DNA from: Flavobacterium palustre
GTDB lineage: Bacteria; Bacteroidota; Bacteroidia; Flavobacteriales; Flavobacteriaceae
Length of the DNA: 64,000 nt
Assembly: GCF_014639535.1 (NCBI RefSeq)
Contig: NZ_BMGA01000001.1
Coordinates: 868,001 to 932,000, forward strand
Direction: 5' to 3'
Shown piece by piece: positions 1 to 7,733 of the stretch. Within the stretch, counting starts at the first letter, position 1. Each line of letters starts with the position of its first letter. The position numbers were made by a program, and so were the translations under genes. Below the pieces are notes generated by a model, which was not told the DNA's origin, did no database searches, and worked only from the letters and a program-made list of their open reading frames with translations.

Positions 1-1037
1 GCGTTAATAGTTGGAGCAAATTTTCGGCCTTTAGTCCAAGTTCTAAATTCGTCTTTTATTTCTTCGATAATCGCTTCGGCAGCAGGGATGTGTTTCTTTC
101 TGTTTTCTAAAGTCTCATCGGTCATTTGCGATAAATGATCCATGTGAATTAAAGTAACACCTTCTATTTCATTTACATTTTCATTCACGTTTTTAGGGAT
201 AGACAAATCTAAAATCAATAATGGTTTTTTCAGATTCAAAATGGCTTTGTCTATAGTAGGGTTTTGTGCTCCGGTAGCCACTACTAAAATATCCGCTTTT
301 TGTATTTCCAATTGTAAATCGGAATAATTTTTAACAACTAAATCCAATTTTTCGGCTAATTTTTCGGCCTTGTCTTTGGTTCTGTTAATTAAGGTAATTT
401 GCTCGTGTTTAGTGTGTTTTACCAGGTTTTCGCAGGTGTTTCTGCCAATTTTTCCTGTTCCGAAAAGCAGGATATTTTTATTGGCAATATCTTCTACATT
501 TTTGATAATATATTGAACTGATGCAAAGGATACAGAGGTTGCACCAGAAGAAATTTCAGTATCCGTTTTTATTTTTTTACTCGCCTGAATCACCGAGTTT
601 ACCAAACGCTCCATAAAAGAATTTACTAAACCATAAGATTTACTTTGGTTGAAAGCGTTTTTAATTTGGCTGATAATTTCAAAATCACCTAAAATCTGGC
701 TGTCTAATCCGGTTCCTACACGAAACATGTGATTAATGGCTTCCTGATTTTTATAAATGTAAGCTACTTCCTGAAATTCCTGAACCGAACCTTGGCTGTT
801 TTCACAAAGTAATTTTATTAATTCGTAAGGATGATTAGCAAAGCCATAGATTTCAGTTCTGTTACAAGTTGAAGTAACAATCAATGATTCGATTCCTTCG
901 GCTTCAGCTTGCGTTAATAAGATAGACTGTGCTTTAGCGTCTAAGCTAAATTTCCCCCTAATGGTTGCATCTGCTTTTTTATAACTTAAACCTAAAGCGT
1001 AAAAAGTGGTGTTTCTGGACATGTTAAAATTTTCCAT
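1..1037 (-). CDS. hemA: Glutamyl-tRNA reductase (partial, C-terminus beyond window)
   Basis: Reduces glutamyl-tRNA(Glu) to glutamate-1-semialdehyde, the first committed step of C5 tetrapyrrole synthesis in the cytoplasm. Reading leftwards, 345 codons are present. The N-terminal catalytic domain carries the nucleophilic Cys58 in the diagnostic TSTCNRTE motif, followed by the NADPH-binding region (LLFGTGKIGRNTCENL, then NRTKDKAEKL). The family is usually about 415 residues, so only the C-terminal dimerisation domain is cut off by the window edge. I chose the ATG at 1037 rather than the in-frame ATG at 1022 because a purine-rich AAGGAAGG lies just upstream of it. It is transcribed away from the globin/cytochrome cluster, and hemH and hemJ lie 5 kb away, so the region is enriched in heme-synthesis genes. 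Confidence 0.96.
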   Translation of the reverse strand, partial: MENFNMSRNTTFYALGLSYKKADATIRGKFSLDAKAQSILLTQAEAEGIESLIVTSTCNRTEIYGFANHPYELIKLLCENSQGSVQEFQEVAYIYKNQEAINHMFRVGTGLDSQILGDFEIISQIKNAFNQSKSYGLVNSFMERLVNSVIQASKKIKTDTEISSGATSVSFASVQYIIKNVEDIANKNILLFGTGKIGRNTCENLVKHTKHEQITLINRTKDKAEKLAEKLDLVVKNYSDLQLEIQKADILVVATGAQNPTIDKAILNLKKPLLILDLSIPKNVNENVNEIEGVTLIHMDHLSQMTDETLENRKKHIPAAEAIIEEIKDEFRTWTKGRKFAPTIN

Positions 1038-1063
1038 GATTATACCTTCCTTAAAAAGTTCAA

Positions 1064-1095
1064 CAAAATTATTATTAACTATTTTATAAAAACAA
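1064..1095 (-). promoter_or_regulatory. Probable Bacteroidota-type promoter of hemA
   Basis: On the minus strand a -7 element TAATTTTG (1071 to 1064) matches TAnnTTTG, with TTG (1095 to 1093) 21 nt upstream as the -33 element. The start codon at 1037 would follow a leader of about 20 nt. This is consensus matching only. Confidence 0.5.
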
Positions 1096-1374
1096 CGCTG
1101 TAAGTTCTTTTTGTATCGCTTCGGGATAAATTGATTCAAAATAGCAATTACAAAATCGATTATATTTAAAAATAGAGCAAAATCAGGTGTTTTTTAGTTG
1201 TTTATGTAGATTTGTTCTAAATAACAACATCGATTGATTTCCATATTATATACGAAAAAATATCGCTTAGAGTTCTTGAAAAGTGTTGTAAAAATAACTT
1301 TGCAAAACACTTTTTTAAATTATATAACAACTGTATTCGAAAAGTTAAGTGATTGAGTTCAGTTGAATTTTAAA

Positions 1375-1413
1375 TAAAAACGCCACCTACAAAAGTAAAA
1401 GGTAGCGTTTTTT
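1375..1413 (-). terminator. Rho-independent terminator of the globin-like lipoprotein operon
   Basis: AACGCCACCT (1379-1388) pairs with AGGTAGCGTT (1400-1409) with one C/A mismatch, flanked by A and T runs. Read on the minus strand it lies just after the stop codon at 1431 and ends in a T-rich tract. The remaining DNA between 1096 and 1374 is AT-rich and shows no gene. Confidence 0.7.
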
Positions 1414-1430
1414 ATTTTGCATATTGGTTA

Positions 1431-2012
1431 TTATTGAACAATTGGATCTCTCAATGATTCTAAAACAACAACAATATCGGCATATAAATCAGTATTTGAA
1501 GCAACGCCATTAGCATTTGCGGCAGCACCTACATAACCTACAAATTTGGTATAATCGGCATCAGTGGATTTTACTCCCATACGAGCATTTACTGCTGGAT
1601 TATGAGCTGCTACCATCCCTAAACCGGAATAGGTATTTACAGCGTTAGTTCCACCTGTAGCAGATGAAAAGAAATCAGTCAGGTTGTCCACTAATTTTGC
1701 TAAATTAGTTGTGTTACCGGCTCCAACTTCTGCAAGAACAGGGGCAAAATGTGCTCCAAGGTTTCCTGATGCATTTGCTTGTACATCAGCCACAATAAGT
1801 CCTACAGTAGAGTTTACTACTTTTCGAAAACTTAAACGACCTTGTTCAATCATTTGTCCTGAATTATCAGGATCGGCAACCATAGTTGTTCCGCCTAAAC
1901 GACTGTAGATTGATGCTTCTGCTGGTTTTGGATCATCATCGTCACTGCAAGAAGTAAATGCCGCCGATGCTACTAGTAATACACTTAGTGTAAGTTTAGA
2001 AAAATTTCTCAT
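1431..2012 (-). CDS. Group-1 truncated-globin-like lipoprotein, probably surface or periplasmic
   Basis: A 193-residue lipoprotein with signal peptide and lipobox cysteine at Cys22, followed directly by SDDDD, an acid-rich stretch like the lipoprotein export signals of Flavobacteria. The mature part matches the truncated globin (Bac_globin) pattern in order: IYSRLGG (35-41), a GG-containing segment (120-121), TYSGLGMVAAH with a candidate proximal heme His137, then MGVKSTDADYTKFVG and a C-terminal helix ending LYADIVVVLESL. Truncated globins are normally about 120 residues and cytoplasmic, so an exported lipid-anchored form is unusual. It is the last gene of a leftward operon with a DUF5777 barrel, next to a cytochrome c lipoprotein and heme genes. 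Heme binding is inferred, not shown. Confidence 0.72.
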   Translation of the reverse strand: MRNFSKLTLSVLLVASAAFTSCSDDDDPKPAEASIYSRLGGTTMVADPDNSGQMIEQGRLSFRKVVNSTVGLIVADVQANASGNLGAHFAPVLAEVGAGNTTNLAKLVDNLTDFFSSATGGTNAVNTYSGLGMVAAHNPAVNARMGVKSTDADYTKFVGYVGAAANANGVASNTDLYADIVVVLESLRDPIVQ

Positions 2013-2030
2013 AATAATTGAATTTAAGGA

Positions 2031-2459
2031 TTAATTAAAAAATTGATTTATTGATTTGGATAATTTATAACTCACGCTATTTTGATCCACAGGACAAACT
2101 TCTTTGTTTGCCATATTGGCTGGTAGAATAAAGCGTTCGGCTTCATAAGGTCTTTTACTCATCAATTCGTTGTAAACTTTCTCAGAATTAGTGATTTTAT
2201 TATTGTGAAAATACACTACGACGTTTCTTTTGACAATAATAGAATCGGATGTTAGGCCTTTGATGGTTCTTAAATCGGCGCAAATTTGTTTGGCTTGCAG
2301 CGAATCGATATTGGATTTAAAATCAATTCGACTCACTTGTAAATTTGCATTTTCGTAAACTGCCGGTTTTGCAGTGATGATGTGAAACAGTAATATGGAC
2401 ATAAACAATACACCAATTACCGTTACTGCGATTACTACTTTTTTGAAGATTGTATTCAT
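2031..2459 (-). CDS. Small single-pass membrane protein, unknown function
   Basis: 142 residues with one N-terminal membrane segment (about 7-30) and a soluble domain on the far side. The pattern of strands and helices over residues 45-100 (VSRIDFKSN, AKQICADLRTIKG, SIIVKRNVVVYF, SEKVYNEL) resembles the ferredoxin-like fold of heavy-metal-associated domains, but the CxxC metal motif is absent. That assignment is a guess from pattern. It lies 18 nt upstream of the globin-like lipoprotein gene and downstream of the DUF5777 gene, so it is probably cotranscribed and works in the same envelope process. Confidence 0.55.
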   Translation of the reverse strand: MNTIFKKVVIAVTVIGVLFMSILLFHIITAKPAVYENANLQVSRIDFKSNIDSLQAKQICADLRTIKGLTSDSIIVKRNVVVYFHNNKITNSEKVYNELMSKRPYEAERFILPANMANKEVCPVDQNSVSYKLSKSINQFFN

Positions 2460-2594
2460 TTTAATAATTTTTAGGTTTTGAAAATTATTTACGAGACTTT
2501 CCTCAACATGGTTTTAGAATTTATGAGAAAAAGATTAATTTAGAATCGATTTAAATACTGTTTATTTTTGGAATGTGGAGAAAAGTCAATTTTT

Positions 2595-3434
2595 TTAGAA
2601 AACTCTCAGCAAATTGAACCCAAAGAAAACATCGCCTTTTGTCCAATCTCCGGTTGTTTGACCCAGATATCCTGCTTCATGAATGCCTTGAGAACTAGTA
2701 AAGTGCATCTGGAAAACGTGTCCTCCGGTATCTAAATCAAAACCTATAGAAAGCGGATTTTTATAAACTGAATTAGAAGCTCGGTTTAAATGTGCCGCAT
2801 AATCCATATTAAGTGACCAGCGTTTGGATAATTTATAGCGTCCTCCAATTCCGATGGCGTATTGTGTATTATTCTGTTGCGCATTGTCAACAAAATTTTC
2901 GTGGAAAATTGTTGGTGCTAATTGCAGTGATAACTTTTCAGAGTATTTTCTGGAAATCAATAATTGTTGCACATAAGTAAATCGATCATCGAAAGTTAAT
3001 TTGGGGTAGAGGCTTTCCTTCAATGTGTTATTGATTGCTAAACTTGAAAAACCGGCAATACTTACCGGAAAACCATCTGTTTTTTGATGGATTAAAGTAT
3101 ATTTTGTAGAAAAATCATAGGCTAATTCACTTCTGGCGGCGCTAATGGTCAGCCAATCGGTTAATCCATAGACAAATTTTAATTGCGTATTGGCATTGTC
3201 CAATCCGAAGAAACCTTCAAAACCATCTTTGACGGAGCCAAACCTGTGAGCAACAATAAAATACAAATCGCCTTTTGCAGCTAGTTTAGTCGATTCGAGA
3301 TTGACAATTTTTAAGCCTTTAAAGGCGGCAGATACTTTTTCTTTTTCAGAAACAGAATCTATTCCGTTTAATAAATCTTCCTGTGAAAAGGATATTATTG
3401 GAACAAATAACAAGAGTAAAATGAGCTTTTTCAT
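2595..3434 (-). CDS. DUF5777 family outer-membrane beta-barrel protein
   Basis: About 279 residues from the ATG at 3434, chosen because MKKLILLLLFVPIISFSQ is a clean signal peptide; an upstream in-frame ATG at 3461 would only add a polar tail. The rest is a run of amphipathic strands typical of an outer-membrane barrel (FIVAHRFG, LKFVYGLTDWLTISAARS, AIGIGGRYKLSKRWSLNMDYA) ending in the aromatic LLRVF expected of barrel proteins. It matches DUF5777 as I know the family, which often lies near YceI and cytochrome c lipoprotein genes in Bacteroidota. The function of the family is not established. It sits between the OB-fold gene and the small membrane protein gene in the leftward operon. Confidence 0.78.
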   Translation of the reverse strand: MKKLILLLLFVPIISFSQEDLLNGIDSVSEKEKVSAAFKGLKIVNLESTKLAAKGDLYFIVAHRFGSVKDGFEGFFGLDNANTQLKFVYGLTDWLTISAARSELAYDFSTKYTLIHQKTDGFPVSIAGFSSLAINNTLKESLYPKLTFDDRFTYVQQLLISRKYSEKLSLQLAPTIFHENFVDNAQQNNTQYAIGIGGRYKLSKRWSLNMDYAAHLNRASNSVYKNPLSIGFDLDTGGHVFQMHFTSSQGIHEAGYLGQTTGDWTKGDVFFGFNLLRVF

Positions 3435-3469
3435 AAATGATAATTTAGGTTTGTTAGTCAAGTAATTTT

Positions 3470-3859
3470 TTAGTGAATAATGGAACTTTGATCCATTTTG
3501 AATTCTTCCAGTAATTCGTCATAGCCTAGAAATCGTCCTTTGAGGGTAATTTTTTTACCTGAAGAAATATCTTTGGATAAGCTGTCATTGAAGCTTGCAA
3601 AGAGTTTGTTATCCAGGATAATTGCTTTGTTCTCAATATCTATTGCAGTAATTTTTGCTGTGAGTTCGATGGTTTGATCCTGGTATTTGGCTGAAGCCAG
3701 ACTGTCATTTTTAGCAAATTCTTTTTCTAATACAGCAATAGTAAGGGTATAAGTCGCTTTTTCGGTGCTAATATTCCGATGATCCTGATAGGTGTAATGA
3801 TAGATTGCAATAGCAGTTATCAGCAGGATTAAAATTCCGAATAGTATCTTTTTGTTCAT
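3470..3859 (-). CDS. Membrane-anchored OB-fold (tRNA_anti-like) protein
   Basis: 129 residues with an N-terminal membrane anchor (about 4-20) and a C-terminal OB-like barrel: QTIELTAKITAIDIENKAIILDNKLFASF, then the KKITLKGRFLGYDELLEEFKMD block characteristic of tRNA_anti-like small envelope proteins in Bacteroidota. Despite the family name it is unlikely to bind tRNA, because its topology puts the domain outside the inner membrane. It is the first gene of the leftward operon and is divergent from the cytochrome c gene across a 148-bp gap, so both operons probably share control signals there, although I see no convincing TAnnTTTG element in that gap. Confidence 0.65.
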   Translation of the reverse strand: MNKKILFGILILLITAIAIYHYTYQDHRNISTEKATYTLTIAVLEKEFAKNDSLASAKYQDQTIELTAKITAIDIENKAIILDNKLFASFNDSLSKDISSGKKITLKGRFLGYDELLEEFKMDQSSIIH

Positions 3860-4007
3860 AAGATGGGTTGTTTAGGTCTTCAGAATTATCTACGGAAAAA
3901 GAGAAAGATTGGTTTTGCTTGAAAAAAGAATTGTTTCGTGAAAACTGGAAAAGGAATTTCAACGTATATCATTTACAATGAACTTTTAATCTAAAAAACC
4001 AATTGTT

Positions 4008-4376
4008 ATGAAACTAAAAAATCTTTTTTCGCTGCTGGTGTTTTCTGGCTTTTTAATGGCTTGTTCGAATGATAATCCGGATACTTTGATGGAAGATATT
4101 CCTAATGAAAATGCTGTTACCTATAAGCAAAATGTAAAGTCAATTATTGATAATAATTGTATTTCCTGTCATGCGGCAACACCTGTAAATGGAGCTCCCA
4201 TGTCTTTAGTGACTTATGCTCAGGTAAAAAATGCCATTCAAAACCGGGGATTGCTCAATAGAATTTCTTTGAATAATGGCAATAGTTTGTTGATGCCTCA
4301 GGGAGGACCACGATTGCCTCAGACAACAATTGATATTGTAGCGCAATGGCAACAGGACGGATTGTTAGAAGAATAA
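4008..4376 (+). CDS. c-type cytochrome lipoprotein
   Basis: 122 residues. The signal peptide ends in a lipobox (GFLMAC, Cys19), so the protein is lipid-anchored in the envelope. CISCH (51-55) is a CxxCH site for covalent heme attachment, and the MPQGG segment offers a candidate Met axial ligand. The size and single heme fit a small electron-transfer cytochrome. It is followed after 16 nt by the YceI gene, so the two are cotranscribed. Divergent pairing with the OB-fold/DUF5777/globin-like operon suggests one envelope redox module. Confidence 0.85.
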   Translation: MKLKNLFSLLVFSGFLMACSNDNPDTLMEDIPNENAVTYKQNVKSIIDNNCISCHAATPVNGAPMSLVTYAQVKNAIQNRGLLNRISLNNGNSLLMPQGGPRLPQTTIDIVAQWQQDGLLEE

Positions 4377-4392
4377 TTTTAAAAATTATAAC

Positions 4393-4932
4393 ATGAAAAA
4401 AATCATATTAATAGCTGTGTTTTGGATATCAGCAATGGGTTTTGCTCAGGAAAAACTAATTTGCAAATCGGCGGTGATTACATTTGAAGCTTCGGTTCCT
4501 TCATTCGAAGAGGTTAAAGCAACAAACAACAACGTTACTCTGGTTTTAAATCCTAAAACCGGAGAAATTGCCAGTTTAGCTTTGATGAAAGGTTTTCGGT
4601 TTAAAGTAGCTTTGATGGAAGAACATTTTAATGAAAATTATGTAGAAAGCGATAAGTATCCGAAAGCTATTTTTAAAGGAAAAATTCAAAATTTTAATGT
4701 TCAGAATTTAACGGCAACGCCTAAGAATTTTAATATCAATGGCCAACTGGAATTGCACGGAAAAACAGTTGGTATTAGTGTTTTAGCAAAAATAAGTCAG
4801 TTGAATTCCGGGATTAATTTGCATGCTGATTTTTCGGTTAACGCCAGCGATTTTGACATTTCGATTCCGGCGGTGGTTAAGAATAAAGTGTCCAATAAAA
4901 TAAATATTCAACTTAGCGCTTTGTTGAAATAA
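4393..4932 (+). CDS. YceI family periplasmic protein
   Basis: 179 residues with signal peptide (MKKIILIAVFWISAMGFAQ) followed by the YceI lipocalin-like barrel. Typical features are FEASVPSFEEVKATNN near the start, the ESDKYPKAIFKGKI block in the middle, and NGQLELHGKTVGISV followed by a strand with NASDFDISIP near the end. Family members bind polyisoprenoid or amphiphilic ligands in the periplasm; some are linked to cytochromes. The ligand here is unknown. It is the second gene of a two-gene rightward operon with the cytochrome c lipoprotein. Confidence 0.88.
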   Translation: MKKIILIAVFWISAMGFAQEKLICKSAVITFEASVPSFEEVKATNNNVTLVLNPKTGEIASLALMKGFRFKVALMEEHFNENYVESDKYPKAIFKGKIQNFNVQNLTATPKNFNINGQLELHGKTVGISVLAKISQLNSGINLHADFSVNASDFDISIPAVVKNKVSNKINIQLSALLK

Positions 4933-4972
4933 GAAACCAAAACAATAAAGATTTTATAAATTTAGACCGAAG

Positions 4973-5004
4973 TTGTAATAAACCATCAAAAAGATTTAAT
5001 TTTG
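4973..5004 (+). promoter_or_regulatory. Probable promoter of the araC-type gene
   Basis: TTG (4973-4975), a 21-nt spacer, then TAATTTTG (4997-5004) matching TAnnTTTG. The start codon at 5069 would follow a leader of about 60 nt. Consensus match only. Confidence 0.5.
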
Positions 5005-5068
5005 AAAGACCAAAGACGTTCAATTAAAAAAACGGCAATCGATACATTGTATTAATTAAATCAAAAAA

Positions 5069-5935
5069 ATGGAGGAAGAAATAAAAATTGACGACGATTT
5101 TATTTTAATTCGTTTTCAAAATAATACTGATGAGGTTTTAACTTTTCAACGTCCTGTACAGTTGGGTTTGATACAATTTCATTTTGGCTTAAAAGGTAGC
5201 GCTAACTACATTTTTAATCAGGGTAATTATGTGCTGAATTTAAAAGAAGAAAAAGCATTACTGTTTTATAATACCGAAAAAGAATTGCCTCTTAACGTAG
5301 AAATTGCGCCTAAAACCTGGCTGATTTCCATATTTGTTTCCATTAAAAAATTCCACGGATTGTTCACCAATGATGCCGAGCATATTCCGTTTTTAAGCAA
5401 AGAAAATCAGGAAAAAAAGTATTATAACGAGAGTGATATCAGTCCGTCGATGGCTATTGTTTTGAACCAGATGTTTCATTATAATTTGAATCCTTCCATC
5501 AAAAATTTGTATTACAAAGGCAAAGGATACGAATTGTTAAGTCTCTTTTTTAATCGAAATGAAGACCCGAATGCAGAACAATGTCCATTTTTAGTTGATG
5601 AAGAAAACGTACTGAAAATCAAGAAAGCCAAGGAAATTATTATTGCTAATATGGCCGAACCTCCCGGATTGCCGGAATTAGCCGATCAGGTTGGACTGAA
5701 TTTGAAAAAGCTAAAAATGGGTTTCAAACAAATTTATGGCGATACTGTTTATGGTTTTCTGTTTGATTACAAAATGGATTATGCCCGAAAACTGCTCGAC
5801 AGTGGTTCTTATAATGTCAACGAAGTAGGTTTGAAAATAGGTTACAGCACCGGAAGCCATTTTATTGCCGCTTTCAAAAAGAAATTTGGAACTACACCAA
5901 AGAAATATTTAATGTCGATAAATACAAATATGTAA
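5069..5935 (+). CDS. AraC family transcriptional regulator
   Basis: 288 residues. The C-terminal third (about 185-285) is a two-helix-turn-helix AraC DNA-binding domain: IIANMAEPPGLPELADQVGLNLKKL is the first HTH, and VNEVGLKIGYSTGSHFIAAFKKKFGTTPKKYL carries the conserved second-HTH signature. The N-terminal part lacks a receiver domain and probably folds as a cupin-like sensor. It lies between hemA/cytochrome genes and hemH, so control of heme-related genes is possible, but no target site was identified. Confidence 0.88.
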   Translation: MEEEIKIDDDFILIRFQNNTDEVLTFQRPVQLGLIQFHFGLKGSANYIFNQGNYVLNLKEEKALLFYNTEKELPLNVEIAPKTWLISIFVSIKKFHGLFTNDAEHIPFLSKENQEKKYYNESDISPSMAIVLNQMFHYNLNPSIKNLYYKGKGYELLSLFFNRNEDPNAEQCPFLVDEENVLKIKKAKEIIIANMAEPPGLPELADQVGLNLKKLKMGFKQIYGDTVYGFLFDYKMDYARKLLDSGSYNVNEVGLKIGYSTGSHFIAAFKKKFGTTPKKYLMSINTNM

Positions 5936-6009
5936 AACAGTATTGGTTTTATATATCAAAACATAAATAAAAAATAACAATTATCATGTTTCTAAAAAGT
6001 GGCTTGTAC

Positions 6010-6017
6010 TACTTTTG
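6010..6017 (+). promoter_or_regulatory. Candidate -7 element upstream of hemH
   Basis: TACTTTTG matches TAnnTTTG; no clear TTG lies 19-21 nt upstream. If it is used, the hemH leader is about 58 nt and contains the hairpin at 6038-6066. Confidence 0.35.
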
Positions 6018-6037
6018 ACGAAAATTTAAACACACAG

Positions 6038-6066
6038 CCCTGTCAGCGTTTAAAATCCTGACAGGG
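6038..6066. repeat. 9-bp perfect inverted repeat just upstream of hemH
   Basis: CCCTGTCAG (6038-6046) and CTGACAGGG (6058-6066) form a perfect stem with an 11-nt loop, ending 15 nt before the hemH ATG. Neither side has a proper T-tract, so it is not a standard terminator. It resembles short palindromic intergenic elements that recur in Flavobacterium genomes, but only this copy is in the window. Confidence 0.7.
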
Positions 6067-6081
6067 TTAAAAAAACAAAAT

Positions 6082-7095
6082 ATGAAAGGCGTATTATTAG
6101 TAAACTTAGGCTCACCGGAAAGTCCAACTCCCAAAGATGTAAAGCCATATTTAGACGAATTTTTAATGGACAAATACGTAATCGATGTTCCGTATTTGTT
6201 GCGTGCTTTATTAGTGAGAGGTATTATTTTGAGAAAAAGACCTGAAGAATCAGCACACGCTTATGCCAAAATTTGGTGGGATGAAGGTTCGCCTTTAGTA
6301 GTTCTTTCAGAAAGAATGCAGCAAAAAGTACAACCATTGGTTAATGTTCCTGTGGCACTGGCTATGCGTTACGGAACCATGACCATCGAAAAAGGTTTAC
6401 AGGAATTGCACGATAAAGGTGTTACTGAAGTATTGCTTTTTCCGTTGTATCCACAATATGCAATGGCTTCAACTTTGACGATTTTAGTGAAAGCAGAAGA
6501 AATTCGCAAAAAGAAATTCCCTCAAATGACCTTTACGGATGTTCCGGCTTTTTATAATAAACCCGATTATATTAAAAATCTGGCTGATTCAATGAAAAAG
6601 CATTTAGATGGTTTTGATTATGATCATTTGTTGTTTTCATATCACGGAATTCCGGAGCGTCACATTCGTAAAACTGATGTGACCAAATCCCATTGTAAAA
6701 TAGACGGTTCGTGTTGTAATACGCCTTCGCCGGCACATGAATTTTGTTACCGTCATCAGTGTTATGAAACTACAAAACTGGTAATTGAACAATTAGGAAT
6801 TCCTAAGGATAAATACAGCCTGACGTTTCAATCCCGATTAGCAGGTGATAAGTGGCTGGAACCTTACACCGATATTGAAATCAATAAAATGCCTGCCAAA
6901 GGAATCAAAAAATTAGCGGTAGTAACTCCTGCTTTTGTATCCGATTGTTTAGAAACCTTAGAAGAAATTGCTATGCGCGCTAAAGAAGAATTTGAAGAAA
7001 ACGGTGGTGAAGAATTCTTAGCGATTCCGTGTTTGAATGATGACGATCAATGGTGTCAAACAGTTGGGAATTGGATAAATGATTGGGCAAAATAA
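6082..7095 (+). CDS. hemH: Ferrochelatase
   Basis: Inserts Fe2+ into protoporphyrin IX, the last step of protoheme synthesis. The 337-residue length is standard. The start GVLLVNLGSPESP and the LLFSYHGIPERHI segment with its metal-handling His are diagnostic, as is the later FQSRLAGDKWLEPYTD with its conserved Glu. The segment CKIDGSCCNTPSPAHEFCYRHQC is cysteine-rich, but whether it binds a metal cluster cannot be judged. The next gene, hemJ, begins 15 nt after the stop, so the last two heme steps are coupled in one transcript. Confidence 0.97.
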   Translation: MKGVLLVNLGSPESPTPKDVKPYLDEFLMDKYVIDVPYLLRALLVRGIILRKRPEESAHAYAKIWWDEGSPLVVLSERMQQKVQPLVNVPVALAMRYGTMTIEKGLQELHDKGVTEVLLFPLYPQYAMASTLTILVKAEEIRKKKFPQMTFTDVPAFYNKPDYIKNLADSMKKHLDGFDYDHLLFSYHGIPERHIRKTDVTKSHCKIDGSCCNTPSPAHEFCYRHQCYETTKLVIEQLGIPKDKYSLTFQSRLAGDKWLEPYTDIEINKMPAKGIKKLAVVTPAFVSDCLETLEEIAMRAKEEFEENGGEEFLAIPCLNDDDQWCQTVGNWINDWAK

Positions 7096-7110
7096 GAGAA
7101 TAGACTTTTA

Positions 7111-7668
7111 ATGGAATATTACAACTACTTAAAATCCCTGCATTTAATCTTTGTCATCACCTGGTTTGCGGGTTTGTTTTATATTGTACGTTTGTTTGTG
7201 TACCAAATTGAAGCAGCCGATAAACCTTCGCCCGAAAAAGAAATATTGCAAAAACAATTCAAAATTATGAGTTATCGGCTGTGGTATATAATTACCTGGC
7301 CCTCGGCAATTTTAGCCAGTATTTTTGCATTTTGGATGTTGTTTTTTACAGAAATGGGTAATGCCTGGTTGCAAATGCCATGGATGCACGTAAAGCTTGG
7401 CTTTGTTTTTGTGTTGTATTTGTATCATTTAAAATGCCAGCAAATATTTAAACAATTGCAAAATGATGAGGTAAAATACACAACCAATTTTATGCGTTTG
7501 TGGAATGAAGGAGCTACTATCATTCTTTTTGCAGTGGTTTTTTTAGTAATTTTAAAAAATGCCGTCAACTGGATTTACGGTGTAATCGGGATTGTATTGT
7601 TTTCGGTTTTAATTATGCTGGGCTTTAAATTTTATAAAAGAATAAGAGAGAAAAACAGTAAAAAGTAG
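7111..7668 (+). CDS. hemJ: Protoporphyrinogen IX oxidase HemJ (CopD-like membrane protein)
   Basis: A 185-residue inner-membrane protein with about four hydrophobic helices. The start YLKSLHLIFVITWFAGLFYIVRLFVYQIE (His11 in helix 1) is the HemJ signature. WMHVKLGFVFVLYLYHLKCQ supplies the second conserved His/Lys helix, and LRLWNEG-type residues (FMRLWNEGATIILF) follow. HemJ oxidises protoporphyrinogen IX to protoporphyrin IX, whose product is the substrate of the upstream hemH enzyme. The 15-nt spacing from hemH supports this over a generic copper-resistance CopD role. Confidence 0.88.
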   Translation: MEYYNYLKSLHLIFVITWFAGLFYIVRLFVYQIEAADKPSPEKEILQKQFKIMSYRLWYIITWPSAILASIFAFWMLFFTEMGNAWLQMPWMHVKLGFVFVLYLYHLKCQQIFKQLQNDEVKYTTNFMRLWNEGATIILFAVVFLVILKNAVNWIYGVIGIVLFSVLIMLGFKFYKRIREKNSKK

Positions 7669-7685
7669 CAGTATTCGGTTCAAAG

Positions 7686-7728
7686 CTGAAACTGAATACT
7701 GAATACTGAATTCTGAACACTGAACACT
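7686..7728. repeat. Degenerate heptamer repeat (TGAACAC/TGAATAC type)
   Basis: About six imperfect copies of a 7-nt unit (CTGAATA, CTGAACA) lie between hemJ and the sensor kinase. The reverse complement (AGTGTTC/AGTATTC) occurs again at 10002-10044 and 10464-10506. Confidence 0.75.
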
Positions 7729-7733
7729 AAAAA

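Noticed and set aside
3860..4007. Promoters in the divergent gap between the OB-fold and cytochrome genes
   Set aside because: No convincing TAnnTTTG with TTG at the proper spacing was found on either strand, so none was annotated.
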